Shown here: positions 41,687 through 50,536 of the stretch, one piece after another
How the letters are laid out: each line of letters starts with the position of its first letter
Position numbering within the stretch: position 1 is the stretch's first letter
Source: Pseudomonas fluorescens
Lineage (GTDB): Bacteria; Pseudomonadota; Gammaproteobacteria; Pseudomonadales; Pseudomonadaceae
NCBI RefSeq assembly: GCF_004683905.1
Contig: NZ_CP038438.1
Span: forward strand, 3,472,001-3,536,000
Length of the DNA: 64,000 nucleotides
Direction: 5' to 3'
The notes under the pieces: model-generated
Databases searched by the model: none
Told to the model about the DNA's origin: nothing
What the model saw: only the letters and a program-made list of their open reading frames with translations
Position numbers and translations under genes: made by a program

Positions 41687-42862
41687 TTATTGTCGCACGA
41701 GAAACTTCAGGTCGCTCGGGGCGTCCATCGGCAGTTTTTGCACGGTTTTGCCGAGCAGACCGGTCTTGGCGTCACGCTCGACGACGACAATTTCGTTGCT
41801 CTTCTGGTTGGCGATCAGCAGGAACTTGCCACTCGGATCGAGGCTGAACTCACGCGGGTGATCGCCTTCCACCGAACGTTTTTGCAGCTCTTTGAGCTGA
41901 CCGGTGGCCGGATCGATGCTGAATACCAGCAGTTGATTGGCGGTGCCACGGTTGCTGACGTAGAGGAACTTGCCATCGGCCGACGCATGCAGCGCGGCGG
42001 CGGCTTTGTCCGAGGTCGGCTGACCGGCGGCCAGATCGACCATTTGCGTCTGGGTCAGCACGCCGTCGTGGTAGTCGAACACCGCGACCTGCGCGCTCAT
42101 TTCCATGGTCAGCCAGGCATGCTTGCCGTCGGCACTGAACAGCAGATGACGCGGGCCACTGCCGGCAGGCAGGCTCACCGAAGCGGTTTTCGCCGGGGTC
42201 AGCGGCAGGTCCGGGTTGGCCTTCGGGTCAAATTTGTAGATGAAGACCTTGTCCGCCCCGAGGTCGTTGGAGAACACGTAGCGGCCATCCGGTGAGGAAA
42301 CGGTCGAGTGCACGTGGTTCGAGGCCTGACGCTCGGGGTTGACCCGGCTCGCCGGGTGCGCGCTCATCTGCACCACCGGTTTGAGCTTGCCATCGGCGCC
42401 GACCGGCAACACCGCGAGGGTGCCGCCCGGATCTTCCACCACCGAATAGTTGCTGACGAACAGATGGCTGGCATCGCCGCTGAGGCTCGAATGGGTCGGC
42501 TCGTTGCCCAGGCTCTGCACTTGATTGATCAGGGTCAGGGCGTGGGTCTTCGGATCGATCAAGTAGCTGCTGACGCGGCCGACCGGGTCTTTCTGGCCGG
42601 GGCCGTTTTCGTTGACCACGAACAGCTGCTTCTGGTCTTTGGACAGGGTCAGCCACGACGGGTTTTCGCTCTTGACCACTTGCAGCGGCTTGGCGTCGAT
42701 CTGCCCGGTGGCGCTATCGAAATTCATTCGATAGATGCCCTGGCTGGTGCCTGCGGTGTAGGAGCCCACCAGCAATTGATAAGTCTCGGCGCTGGCACTG
42801 GACAGGCCCATCGCACCGACACTGCCGGCCATCAGCAGCGGCCAGAATTTACGCATGTTCAT
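41687..42862 (-). CDS. Lactonase-family seven-bladed beta-propeller, exported
   Basis: The 391-residue protein has a signal peptide (MRKFWPLLMAGSVGAMGLSSASA) and matches the lactonase/YbhE propeller family: TYQLLVGSYTAGTSQGIYRMNFD, repeated blades with HPASRVNP, HVHSTVSSPDGRYVFSNDLGADKV and GSGPRHLLFSADGKHAWLTME, ending DPSGKFLLIANQKSNEIVVVERD. Cytoplasmic relatives hydrolyse 6-phosphogluconolactone, but export suggests another lactone or a non-enzymatic role. The ATG overlaps the stop of the DUF5629 gene. Confidence 0.88.
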   Translation of the reverse strand: MNMRKFWPLLMAGSVGAMGLSSASAETYQLLVGSYTAGTSQGIYRMNFDSATGQIDAKPLQVVKSENPSWLTLSKDQKQLFVVNENGPGQKDPVGRVSSYLIDPKTHALTLINQVQSLGNEPTHSSLSGDASHLFVSNYSVVEDPGGTLAVLPVGADGKLKPVVQMSAHPASRVNPERQASNHVHSTVSSPDGRYVFSNDLGADKVFIYKFDPKANPDLPLTPAKTASVSLPAGSGPRHLLFSADGKHAWLTMEMSAQVAVFDYHDGVLTQTQMVDLAAGQPTSDKAAAALHASADGKFLYVSNRGTANQLLVFSIDPATGQLKELQKRSVEGDHPREFSLDPSGKFLLIANQKSNEIVVVERDAKTGLLGKTVQKLPMDAPSDLKFLVRQ

Positions 42863-43161
42863 TGATCATCTTCCTCGTCGTCGCTGCTGCTGACTACATC
42901 ACCAAGGCAGACCAGACGGTGCTCGCCGGTGGTTTTGGTGTCGCTGGCGTAGCCAATGATCAGCCAGCTCTGCAGGTCTTCGTCAAACGTCGCCGCCGTA
43001 ACCTGCGCCGGGGTGAACTCCCAATGCTTGGCCGTGCGGCCATCGATGCATTCGATGTGCAGGTTGTCGTCTTCGTCGAGGGCGAATTCGAAGGCATGCA
43101 AGCCGTCGATTTCGACCATGCCGCAGTGTTCGAGGGCGTTGAGAAGGGTTTGGGCAGTCAT
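42859..43161 (-). CDS. DUF5629 family protein
   Basis: The 100-residue cytoplasmic protein matches the Pseudomonas DUF5629 pattern: LLNALEHCGMVEIDGLHAFEFALDE near the start, then CIDGRTAKHWEFTPAQV and an acidic C-terminal tail (SSSDDEEDDQ). Function is unknown. It is the first gene of a two-gene unit with the exported lactonase, joined by a four-base overlap. Confidence 0.8.
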   Translation of the reverse strand: MTAQTLLNALEHCGMVEIDGLHAFEFALDEDDNLHIECIDGRTAKHWEFTPAQVTAATFDEDLQSWLIIGYASDTKTTGEHRLVCLGDVVSSSDDEEDDQ

Positions 43162-43221
43162 GGCAAACAGTCTTTCTTAGGGGGGAAAGGGCCAATGATA
43201 GCTCATTGTCGCTGGAGATCC

Positions 43222-43312
43222 CTGTGGGAGCGGGCTTGCTCGCGAAAGCGGTGTGTCAGGCAATCAATCACTGACTGAAAGAATGCCTTCGCGAGCAAGC
43301 CCGCTCCCACAG
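43222..43312. repeat. REPIN
   Basis: Inverted pair of REP hairpins (GTGGGAGCGGGCTTGCTCGC and complement) between the DUF5629 gene and the end of the pentonate operon. Confidence 0.85.
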
Positions 43313-43329
43313 GGGGTGTGCGGCGCGAT

Positions 43330-44910
43330 TTACAACGCGTCGCGCGAGGGCTTGCCATCCACCAGCCGCTGGATGCGCAACGGATTGCCATTCTTCAGCG
43401 GTTCCGGCAGCAAGCTGTCGGGGTAATTCTGGAAGCACACCGGGCGCAGGAAACGATCAATCGCCAACGTCCCCACCGACGTTCCGCGCGCATCGGATGT
43501 CGCCGGATACGGCCCGCCATGCACCATCGAATCACACACTTCCACACCCGTCGGATAGCCATTGAGCAGGATCCGCCCGACTTTCTGTTCGAGCAGCGGT
43601 GTCAGCTCCGGGAAGCGTTCGAAGTCGACCAGTTCGCCGATCATCGTCGCCGTCAGCTGTCCATGCAGCCCATGCAGCGCCGCGCTGAGCTCGGCCTTGT
43701 CCGCCACTTCGACGATGACTGTGGTCGGGCCAAATACTTCTTCCTGCAGCACTTCATCGCCGTTGATCAACAGGCTGACGTCTGCCTTGAACAGTTGCGG
43801 CTGCGCCTGACTGCCCTGCTGCGGATTACCCGCCAGATGCGCGATGCCGGGATGCGCCAGCAACTTTTGCAGACCTTTGCCATAGCTGCCGAGGGTGCCG
43901 GCGTTGAGCATGGTCTGCGCCGGTTGGTCGCCAATCAGCCCGGCGACTTGCTGGACGAAGGCGCTGAACTGCGGCGAGCGAATACCAATGACCAAACCCG
44001 GATTGGTGCAGAACTGGCCGCAGCCCTGCACCACTGAAGCGGTCAGGTCGCGGGCAATGGTTTCCGAGCGCTCAGCCAAGGCTTGAGGCAGAACGATCAC
44101 CGGGTTGATGCTCGACATTTCGGCGAACACCGGAATCGGTTGCGGCCGCGCCGCTGCCATGTCGCACAGTGCCCGACCGCCCTTGAGCGAACCGGTGAAA
44201 CCGACTGCCTGGATCGCCGGATGCTTGACCAGCCATTCGCCAACGCCACCGCCGTAGATCATGTTGAACACGCCTGCCGGCATCGCGGTTTTTTCGGCGG
44301 CGCGAATCAGTGCGTCGGCAACAAGTTCAGCGGTTGCCATGTGGCCGCTGTGGGCCTTGAACACCACCGGGCAACCGGCGGCCAGCGCGGCAGCGGTATC
44401 ACCGCCCGCAGTGGAAAACGCCAACGGAAAGTTGCTCGCACCGAACACGGCCACCGGGCCGAGGCCGATGCGGTACTGGCGCAGATCCGGGCGCGGCAAT
44501 GGCTGGCGATCCGGCAATGGCAAATCGATTCGCGCGCCGTAGAAATCTCCGCGCCGCAGGACTTTGGCGAACAGGCGCATCTGGCCGCTGGTGCGCCCGC
44601 GCTCGCCCTGAATCCGCCCCGCCGGCAGCGCGGTTTCGCGGCAGACCAGCGCGACGAAATCATCACCCAAGGCATCCAGTTCATCGGCAATCGCGTCGAG
44701 AAATTGCGCGCGGCGTTCGGCGCTGAGGCTGCGATAAGCCGGGTACGCTGCGGCGGCGGCTTTGGCGGCGGCATCGACTTCGGCTTCAGTCGCTTGAATG
44801 AAATCGTACGGCAGGTGTTCGCCGTTGGTCGCGTCGACGCTTTGCAGTTTGACGTTGCCTGCTGCGCTGCGCTGTCCGCCGATGTAGTTGTGGCCGAGAA
44901 TCTGAGTCAT
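43330..44910 (-). CDS. 2-Oxoglutarate semialdehyde dehydrogenase (NADP-type ALDH)
   Basis: The 526-residue aldehyde dehydrogenase shows the pattern of the KGSADH branch: VFGASNFPLAFSTAGGDTAAALAAGCPVV, FAEMSSINPVIVLP with the catalytic glutamate, and GQFCTNPGL with the nucleophile at about C301. It would oxidise 2-oxoglutarate semialdehyde to 2-oxoglutarate, the last step of the oxidative pentose route. Only nine bases separate it from the AraD1-type gene upstream, and an AAGGAG site precedes the ATG, so the two are one transcript. Confidence 0.88.
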   Translation of the reverse strand: MTQILGHNYIGGQRSAAGNVKLQSVDATNGEHLPYDFIQATEAEVDAAAKAAAAAYPAYRSLSAERRAQFLDAIADELDALGDDFVALVCRETALPAGRIQGERGRTSGQMRLFAKVLRRGDFYGARIDLPLPDRQPLPRPDLRQYRIGLGPVAVFGASNFPLAFSTAGGDTAAALAAGCPVVFKAHSGHMATAELVADALIRAAEKTAMPAGVFNMIYGGGVGEWLVKHPAIQAVGFTGSLKGGRALCDMAAARPQPIPVFAEMSSINPVIVLPQALAERSETIARDLTASVVQGCGQFCTNPGLVIGIRSPQFSAFVQQVAGLIGDQPAQTMLNAGTLGSYGKGLQKLLAHPGIAHLAGNPQQGSQAQPQLFKADVSLLINGDEVLQEEVFGPTTVIVEVADKAELSAALHGLHGQLTATMIGELVDFERFPELTPLLEQKVGRILLNGYPTGVEVCDSMVHGGPYPATSDARGTSVGTLAIDRFLRPVCFQNYPDSLLPEPLKNGNPLRIQRLVDGKPSRDAL

Positions 44911-44919
44911 GGGAGCTCC

Positions 44920-45912
44920 TTAAAGGGTGCCGATGCTGTCCGGTTGAAAAGCCGCTGCTGCCGGGGCGATACCGTTGACCAGCGGTGCGCCGAATTCGGC
45001 CTGGCTGATTTCAAACCGGTCGCCTGGTTGGGTGCGAATGCCATCGGCGAACGACAGGGTCGCGGTGCCGAAAAAGTGGATGTGCACGTCGCCAGGACGC
45101 AGGAACTGGCGGTATTTGAAGTGGTGGTATTCGAGGTTGGCGAGGCTGTGGCACATGTTGGCCTCGCCGCTGAGAAATTCGTTTTGCCACAGCACTTCGC
45201 CGTTACGCAGGATGCGACTGGTGCCGGCCAGATGCTGCGGCAATTCACCGGTGCGCAGTTCCGGGCCGTAGCTGCAACTGCGCAGTTTCGAGTGGGCCAG
45301 GTACAGGTAGTTCTTGCGTTCCATGACGTGGTCGGAGAATTCGTTGCCCACTGCGAAACCGAGGCGATACGGTTTGCCGTCGTGGCCGATGACGTAGAGC
45401 CCGGCCATTTCCGGTTCCTCGCCGGCATCCTCGGCAAACGGTGGCAACGGAAAGGCCTCGCCCGGACGCACAACGATGCTGCCGTCGCCCTTGTAGAACC
45501 ATTCTGGCTGCACGCCCGCCTGCCCCGCCGCCGGTTTGCCACCCTCCACGCCCCATTTGAAGATGCGCATGGTGTCGGTCATTTGCGCTTCGTCGCCGGC
45601 CTGCTGGTGCATCTTGTCCCGCGCCGAAGCGCTGCCCAGGTGCGTCAGGCCGGTACCGCTGACCAGCAAGTGCGCCGGGTCCGGGTGATCCAGCGGTGGC
45701 AGGATGCGCCGGTCTTTGAGCAACTGCGCATAGTCATGACTGATGCCCAGGCCGTGGGTTTGGACTTGCTGCTCCAGAGTGCCGCCGGCCTCGATCGCGG
45801 CCAGTGCGAGATCGCGTACGCTGCGGGCGTCCTGCACTTCGCGGATCAGCCCGTTGTCGACCACGCCGACGCGGCGCTCGCCGTTAATCAATTCGAATTG
45901 AACCAGATGCAT
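44920..45912 (-). CDS. araD1: AraD1-type 2-keto-3-deoxypentonate dehydratase (FAH superfamily)
   Basis: The 330-residue protein belongs to the fumarylacetoacetase superfamily, GguC/AraD1 branch: MHLVQFELINGERRVGVVDNG at the N-terminus, VSGTGLTHLGSASARDKMH, and a metal site region GNEFSDHVMERKNYLYLAHSK. In the Weimberg-type route such enzymes dehydrate 2-keto-3-deoxy-pentonate to 2-oxoglutarate semialdehyde, the substrate of the next gene. The start at 45912 has AGGAGAGG upstream. Which pentonate is used cannot be decided from sequence. Confidence 0.85.
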   Translation of the reverse strand: MHLVQFELINGERRVGVVDNGLIREVQDARSVRDLALAAIEAGGTLEQQVQTHGLGISHDYAQLLKDRRILPPLDHPDPAHLLVSGTGLTHLGSASARDKMHQQAGDEAQMTDTMRIFKWGVEGGKPAAGQAGVQPEWFYKGDGSIVVRPGEAFPLPPFAEDAGEEPEMAGLYVIGHDGKPYRLGFAVGNEFSDHVMERKNYLYLAHSKLRSCSYGPELRTGELPQHLAGTSRILRNGEVLWQNEFLSGEANMCHSLANLEYHHFKYRQFLRPGDVHIHFFGTATLSFADGIRTQPGDRFEISQAEFGAPLVNGIAPAAAAFQPDSIGTL

Positions 45913-45956
45913 ATGTCCTCTCCTGTAAACCAGTCTTGAGTTCGGCGCCGATCCAT

Positions 45957-46047
45957 TGTGGGAGCGGGCTTGCTCGCGAATGCGGTGTTTCATTCAACGA
46001 ATGATGGTGGCTGACCCACCGCATTCGCGAGCAAGCCCGCTCCCACA
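45957..46047. repeat. REPIN inside the pentonate operon
   Basis: Inverted pair of REP hairpins between the MFS transporter gene and the araD1-type gene, which read in the same direction. It could lower or stabilise expression of one part of the operon relative to the other. Confidence 0.85.
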
Positions 46048-46071
46048 TGGGTTCCATGTTGTTCTGCAGAT

Positions 46072-47394
46072 TCAGGTTCGGGTAGCACCGCGCGCACTGG
46101 CGGCGAACTGCTCGACCGGTAGCACGTGTTTGCGCTCAAGCACGCGGTAGACGATGCCCGTCAGGATCAAACCGAACACCATCACCCCACTGAGGAAATA
46201 CAGCCCCGAAGCCAGATTCCCGGTGTACTCCTTCAGCGCGCCGATCACGAACGGCCCGATGTAGCCGCCGAGGTTGCCCACCGAGTTGATCAGCGCAATC
46301 CCCGCCGCCGCACTCGCCCCAGCGAAGAATCGTCCCGGCAAGGTCCAGAACACCGCCGTGCAGGAAAACAGCGCAAACGCCACCAGGCACAGCGCCGCCA
46401 GTTGCGCCACCGGCAGGGTCAGCCACGCGCTGAAGAACAGGCCCAGCGCGCCCAGTACATAGAGCACCGCCAGATGGCCGTAGCGATCATTCATGCGGTC
46501 GGAACTGCGCGGCACGATCAGCAGACCGACGATGCCAAAGATGTACGGCACCGCCGAGACAAAACCGGTCACCAGATCGCTGCCGCCGAACTGTTTGATC
46601 AGCGTCGGCAGCCACAGGCCGAGGCCATAAATGCTCAGGGTCACCGGCAGGTAAAACAGTGCCAGCAGCAACACGCGTTTGTCTTTGAGCGCATGCAGCG
46701 GGTTGCCGTGACGGGTCTGGCCGTATTCCTGAAGATCTTTTTTCAGTTCGCCGGTCAGCCAGTCTTTCTCGGCCTGATCCATCCACTTCACGTTCTGCGG
46801 GCCGTCGGGCAGCCAGCGCAATACCGGCCAGGTCAGGAGGATCGCCGGGGTGCCGATGACGATGAACAGCCACTGCCAGCCGTGCAGACCGAGGATGCCG
46901 TCCATGCCCAGCAAGCCGCCGGATACCGGGCCGGTGATCATCATCGCGATGGGTTGCGAGAGGATGAACAGGCCGAGGATCTTGCCGCGATGGCGCACCG
47001 GAAACCATTGGGTGATGTAGTACAGAACGCCGGGGAAGAACCCCGCCTCCGCCGCGCCGAGCAGAAAGCGCATCACGTAGAAACTGTGCGGGCCCTGGAC
47101 GAACGCCATACCGATGGTGATCGCGCCCCAGGTGATCATGATCCGCGCAAACCAGCGCCGCGCACCGAAGCGCTCGAGCATCAGGTTGCTGGGGATTTCG
47201 AGAAGAAAGTAGCCGATGAAAAACAGTCCGGCACCGAGACCGTAGGCCGCGTCACCGATGCCGATGTCGGCGCCCATGTGCAGCTTGGCGAAGCCGACGG
47301 CGGAGCGATCCACATAGGCGATCAGGTACAGCAGGATCAGGAAAGGAATCAGTTTCAGCGTGATGCGCCGGACAAGCCGCAGTTCCTGGCTCAT
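46072..47394 (-). CDS. MFS transporter, sugar-acid type (ACS family)
   Basis: The 440-residue protein has twelve membrane segments and the anion:cation symporter pattern: FLILLYLIAYVDRSAVGFA in TM1, LGAGLFFIGYFLLEIPSNLMLERFGARRWFARIM, and RFLLGAAEAGFFPGVLYYITQWFP. Relatives import galactarate, glucarate, tartrate or similar sugar acids. Next to pentonate enzymes it is the likely pentonate importer. GGAG precedes its ATG. It is divergent from the IlvD/Edd dehydratase gene across a promoter region with two FadR-type sites. Confidence 0.9.
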   Translation of the reverse strand: MSQELRLVRRITLKLIPFLILLYLIAYVDRSAVGFAKLHMGADIGIGDAAYGLGAGLFFIGYFLLEIPSNLMLERFGARRWFARIMITWGAITIGMAFVQGPHSFYVMRFLLGAAEAGFFPGVLYYITQWFPVRHRGKILGLFILSQPIAMMITGPVSGGLLGMDGILGLHGWQWLFIVIGTPAILLTWPVLRWLPDGPQNVKWMDQAEKDWLTGELKKDLQEYGQTRHGNPLHALKDKRVLLLALFYLPVTLSIYGLGLWLPTLIKQFGGSDLVTGFVSAVPYIFGIVGLLIVPRSSDRMNDRYGHLAVLYVLGALGLFFSAWLTLPVAQLAALCLVAFALFSCTAVFWTLPGRFFAGASAAAGIALINSVGNLGGYIGPFVIGALKEYTGNLASGLYFLSGVMVFGLILTGIVYRVLERKHVLPVEQFAASARGATRT

Positions 47395-47488
47395 GGGATC
47401 GGTCTCCGATTGTTGTTTTTATGGAACCTCGGGGGACGCCTCTCGCGGAAATCCGCCAGGGCCAATCCCTCCGTCGAAAACGACTATA

Positions 47489-47499
47489 TAGTAATACTA
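47489..47499. promoter_or_regulatory. FadR-type operator, copy 1
   Basis: TAGTAATACTA is a perfect inverted repeat around a central A and fits the FadR-subfamily consensus TNGTNNNACNA. It lies about 95 bases upstream of the MFS start in the divergent region. The likely ligand-responsive regulator is the FCD-type protein encoded at 49512-50231. Confidence 0.6.
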
Positions 47500-47563
47500 A
47501 TTACCCAACAACACTTCCAAAGCGGCGATTTTGCGCTTATGTTTAGCCGTGACTCGCAAACAA

Positions 47564-47574
47564 TAGTCTTACAA
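47564..47574. promoter_or_regulatory. FadR-type operator, copy 2
   Basis: TAGTCTTACAA fits TNGTNNNACNA at every fixed position and sits 15 bases before the dehydratase ATG, where a bound repressor would block transcription or translation start. It is 75 bases from copy 1. Confidence 0.55.
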
Positions 47575-47588
47575 TAAGAGAATCGATC

Positions 47589-49325
47589 ATGTCTGAGAAG
47601 AAACCCACCCTGCGCTCGGCCCAATGGTTTGGCACTGCCGACAAGAACGGCTTCATGTACCGCAGCTGGATGAAGAATCAGGGCATCGCCGACCACCAGT
47701 TTCATGGCAAGCCGATCATCGGCATCTGCAACACCTGGTCGGAACTGACCCCGTGCAACGCGCATTTCCGCCAGATCGCGGAGCACGTCAAACGCGGGGT
47801 GATCGAGGCTGGTGGCTTTCCGGTGGAATTCCCGGTGTTCTCCAATGGCGAGTCGAACCTGCGCCCGACCGCCATGCTCACCCGCAACCTGGCGAGCATG
47901 GACGTCGAAGAAGCGATTCGCGGCAACCCGATTGACGGCGTGGTGCTGCTGACCGGCTGCGACAAAACCACCCCGGCGCTGCTGATGGGCGCGGCCAGTT
48001 GCGACGTGCCGGCGATCGTCGTCACCGGCGGGCCGATGCTCAACGGCAAGCACAAGGGCAAGGACATCGGCTCCGGCACCGTGGTCTGGCAGCTCAGCGA
48101 ACAGGTCAAGGCCGGCACTATCACCATTGACGACTTCCTCGCGGCCGAGGGCGGCATGTCACGCTCGGCGGGCACCTGTAACACTATGGGCACCGCGTCG
48201 ACCATGGCTTGCATGGCCGAAGCACTGGGCACGTCCCTGCCGCACAACGCAGCGATTCCGGCGGTGGATGCGCGGCGTTATGTGCTGGCGCACATGTCCG
48301 GCATGCGCGCGGTGGAGATGGTGCGCGAAGACTTGCGCCTGTCGAAGATCCTGACCAAGGAAGCCTTTGAAAACGCCATTCGGGTCAACGCGGCTATTGG
48401 CGGTTCGACCAACGCGGTGATCCACTTGAAAGCCATCGCCGGGCGCATCGGTGTCGAGCTGGATCTGGACGACTGGACGCGTATCGGGCGCGGCATGCCG
48501 ACCATTGTCGACCTGCAACCGTCCGGGCGTTTCCTTATGGAAGAGTTTTACTACGCCGGCGGCTTGCCGGCGGTGCTGCGCCGTCTCGGCGAGGCTAATC
48601 TGATCCCCAATCCGGATGCCCTCACCGTCAACGGTAAATCGCTGGGCGAAAACACCAAGGACGCGCCGATCTACGGCGAGGACGAAGTGATCCGTACCCT
48701 TGACAATCCGATCCGCGCTGACGGCGGTATCTGCGTGCTGCGCGGCAACCTGGCGCCGCTCGGTGCGGTGCTCAAGCCGTCCGCCGCTACGCCTGAGCTG
48801 ATGCAGCATCGTGGCCGTGCGGTGGTGTTTGAAAACTTCGACATGTACAAGGCGCGGATCAATGATCCGGAACTGGATGTCGATAAAGATTCGATTCTGG
48901 TGATGAAGAATTGCGGGCCGAAGGGTTATCCGGGCATGGCCGAGGTGGGCAACATGGGCTTGCCGGCCAAGCTGCTGGCTCAGGGTGTGACCGATATGGT
49001 GCGCATTTCTGATGCGCGAATGAGCGGCACCGCGTACGGCACGGTGGTTTTGCACGTTGCCCCGGAAGCGGCGGCCGGCGGGCCGTTGGCGGTGGTGCAG
49101 GAAGGCGACTGGATCGAGCTGGATTGCGCCAGCGGGCGTTTGCATCTGGATATTCCGGATGCCGAACTGGCGGCGCGCATGGCAGATCTGCAGCCACCGC
49201 AGCAGCTACTGGTCGGCGGCTATCGTCAGCTGTACATCGACCATGTGCTGCAGGCGGATCAGGGCTGTGACTTTGACTTCCTGGTGGGTTGCCGAGGGGC
49301 GGAAGTCCCGCGTCATTCTCACTGA
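47589..49325 (+). CDS. IlvD/Edd-family pentonate dehydratase (L-arabonate type)
   Basis: The 578-residue protein is an iron-sulfur sugar-acid dehydratase: GICNTWSELTPCN, LLTGCDKTTPALLMGAAS and RSAGTCNTMGTASTMACM hold the cluster cysteines, and RISDARMSGTAYGTVVLHVAPEAAAGGPLA is the conserved C-terminal motif. Overall it resembles L-arabonate dehydratase; D-xylonate, D-fuconate or related acids are alternatives. It would produce the 2-keto-3-deoxy acid used by the AraD1-type enzyme. No sugar dehydrogenase or lactonase of the pathway is directly adjacent, which suggests growth on the free acid. Confidence 0.9.
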   Translation: MSEKKPTLRSAQWFGTADKNGFMYRSWMKNQGIADHQFHGKPIIGICNTWSELTPCNAHFRQIAEHVKRGVIEAGGFPVEFPVFSNGESNLRPTAMLTRNLASMDVEEAIRGNPIDGVVLLTGCDKTTPALLMGAASCDVPAIVVTGGPMLNGKHKGKDIGSGTVVWQLSEQVKAGTITIDDFLAAEGGMSRSAGTCNTMGTASTMACMAEALGTSLPHNAAIPAVDARRYVLAHMSGMRAVEMVREDLRLSKILTKEAFENAIRVNAAIGGSTNAVIHLKAIAGRIGVELDLDDWTRIGRGMPTIVDLQPSGRFLMEEFYYAGGLPAVLRRLGEANLIPNPDALTVNGKSLGENTKDAPIYGEDEVIRTLDNPIRADGGICVLRGNLAPLGAVLKPSAATPELMQHRGRAVVFENFDMYKARINDPELDVDKDSILVMKNCGPKGYPGMAEVGNMGLPAKLLAQGVTDMVRISDARMSGTAYGTVVLHVAPEAAAGGPLAVVQEGDWIELDCASGRLHLDIPDAELAARMADLQPPQQLLVGGYRQLYIDHVLQADQGCDFDFLVGCRGAEVPRHSH

Positions 49326-49338
49326 CACCGCAGATCTA

Positions 49339-49429
49339 CTGTAGGAGTGAGCCTGCTCGCGATAGCGGTCCGCCAGTTGGTATCGATGCTGACTGACACA
49401 CCGCCATCGCGAGCAGGCTCACTCCTACA
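49339..49429. repeat. REPIN (GAGTGAGCCTGCTCGC type)
   Basis: Inverted pair of REP hairpins between the dehydratase gene and its likely regulator gene. Confidence 0.85.
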
Positions 49430-49511
49430 TTTGCTATGCATCAGCCTCAAGATCGCCGCACGCCTGCTATGATGCGCGGCATCTCCATCGCTCAGGATCG
49501 CGCCGTTCCCC

Positions 49512-50231
49512 ATGGATTACCGCAAACCTTCCGACCGTAAAAGCATGCACTCGCGCATTGTCCAGGAACTGGGCATGCAGATCGTCTCCGGACGTTTTTT
49601 GCCCGACGACAAACTGCCCGCCGAAGCGCTGTTGTGCGAGGAATACGCGGTGAGCCGGCCGGTGTTGCGCGAAGCCACGCGGGTGCTGGTGGCCAAGGGG
49701 CTGGTGTATTCAAAACCGCGCGTCGGTACGGTGGTCAAGGCCCGTCGCGAGTGGCACATGCTCGACCCGGACGTGCTGCACTGGCTGATGCAAAGCAGTC
49801 CGCAGAATGAATTCTTCAATGTGCTGACCAGCGTGCGCAGCATCATCGAACCGGCCGCTGCCGCCCTCGCCGCCCAGCACGCGACAGAGGCCGACATCGC
49901 CGCCATCGGCGAAGCCTATCAGCGCATGGAATCAGCGCCGACGCCGGAAGCCTTGCTGCAACCGGATCTGGACTTCCACAGCCGCATCGCCGACGCGACC
50001 CATAACGATCTGCTGGCGAACCTGTGCAACATGCTTTCGGTGGCGATTGCCGAGGCGTTGAAGCATTCGAATCAACGGCCGAATCTGCATGAACTGGCGC
50101 TGCCGCGGCACAAGGCGATTCTTACCGCGATCGAGAACCGTGATGCCCTTGGCGCCCGCCACGCGACGCTGGTTCAGCTGGATGATGCGCGCAGTGCCTT
50201 GAGTGTTGTGCTTGGGGCGGATCTTTCGTAA
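49512..50231 (+). CDS. FadR/GntR-family (FCD) transcriptional regulator
   Basis: The 239-residue protein has a GntR winged helix (about 10-75, LGMQIVSGRFLPDDKLPAEALLCEEYAVSRPVLREATRVL) and an FCD ligand domain with metal-binding residues in DLDFHSRIADATHNDLL and later histidines (HELALPRHKAIL). Members of this subfamily bind TNGTNNNACNA operators and sense sugar acids or other organic acids. The two sites in the divergent promoter at 47489 and 47564 fit, so it is the probable repressor of the pentonate genes. Confidence 0.88.
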   Translation: MDYRKPSDRKSMHSRIVQELGMQIVSGRFLPDDKLPAEALLCEEYAVSRPVLREATRVLVAKGLVYSKPRVGTVVKARREWHMLDPDVLHWLMQSSPQNEFFNVLTSVRSIIEPAAAALAAQHATEADIAAIGEAYQRMESAPTPEALLQPDLDFHSRIADATHNDLLANLCNMLSVAIAEALKHSNQRPNLHELALPRHKAILTAIENRDALGARHATLVQLDDARSALSVVLGADLS

Positions 50232-50247
50232 GCCTTGAGACCGCTTG

Positions 50248-50468
50248 CCCTCACCCTAGCCCTCTCCCCGAGGGAGAGGGGACCGATCCGGGAATATTGA
50301 CGACCTACACCGACGTGAACGATTTGCTTTGAATCCATAATCGGCTGGTATCTCAAATCTCATGATTTGCTGTGAATCCATAATCGATTCGGTATTTCCA
50401 GGTCGATGTATCAAGCCGCACACCTCGGTCAGTCCCCTCTCCCTCTGGGAGAGGGCTAGGGTGAGGGG
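50248..50468. repeat. Inverted repeat pair CCCTCACCCTAGCCC, with internal 43-bp duplication
   Basis: The outer arms (CCCTCACCCTAGCCCTCTCC at the left and its complement at the right) enclose about 150 bases. Inside, GATTTGCTTTGAATCCATAA (50321-) recurs with one change at 50364-, a direct repeat with a 43-base period. The element fills the gap between the regulator and the RND gene; a related outer repeat is at 61433-61588. Confidence 0.75.
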
Positions 50469-50486
50469 CTTTTGATCTTGACTCAT

Positions 50487-50516
50487 AAAAAAGCCGCAAC
50501 CTTAAGGTTGCGGCTT
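50487..50516 (-). terminator. Rho-independent terminator of the RND operon
   Basis: On the minus strand AAGCCGCAACCTTAAGG and TTGCGGCTTTTTTA form a nine-base stem with a TTAA loop and a T-run, just after the RND gene stop. Confidence 0.88.
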
Positions 50517-50536
50517 CGTCGTTTCAGGCATCCGGA

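Noticed and set aside
43222..43312. Reading the many inverted repeats as a CRISPR array
   Set aside because: The hairpins are widely dispersed pairs, not regularly spaced direct repeats with unique spacers, and no cas gene is present.
46126..47577. A 483-codon frame opposite the MFS transporter gene
   Set aside because: Antisense shadow of a membrane protein gene; the product is very rich in histidine, glutamine and arginine without any recognisable fold.
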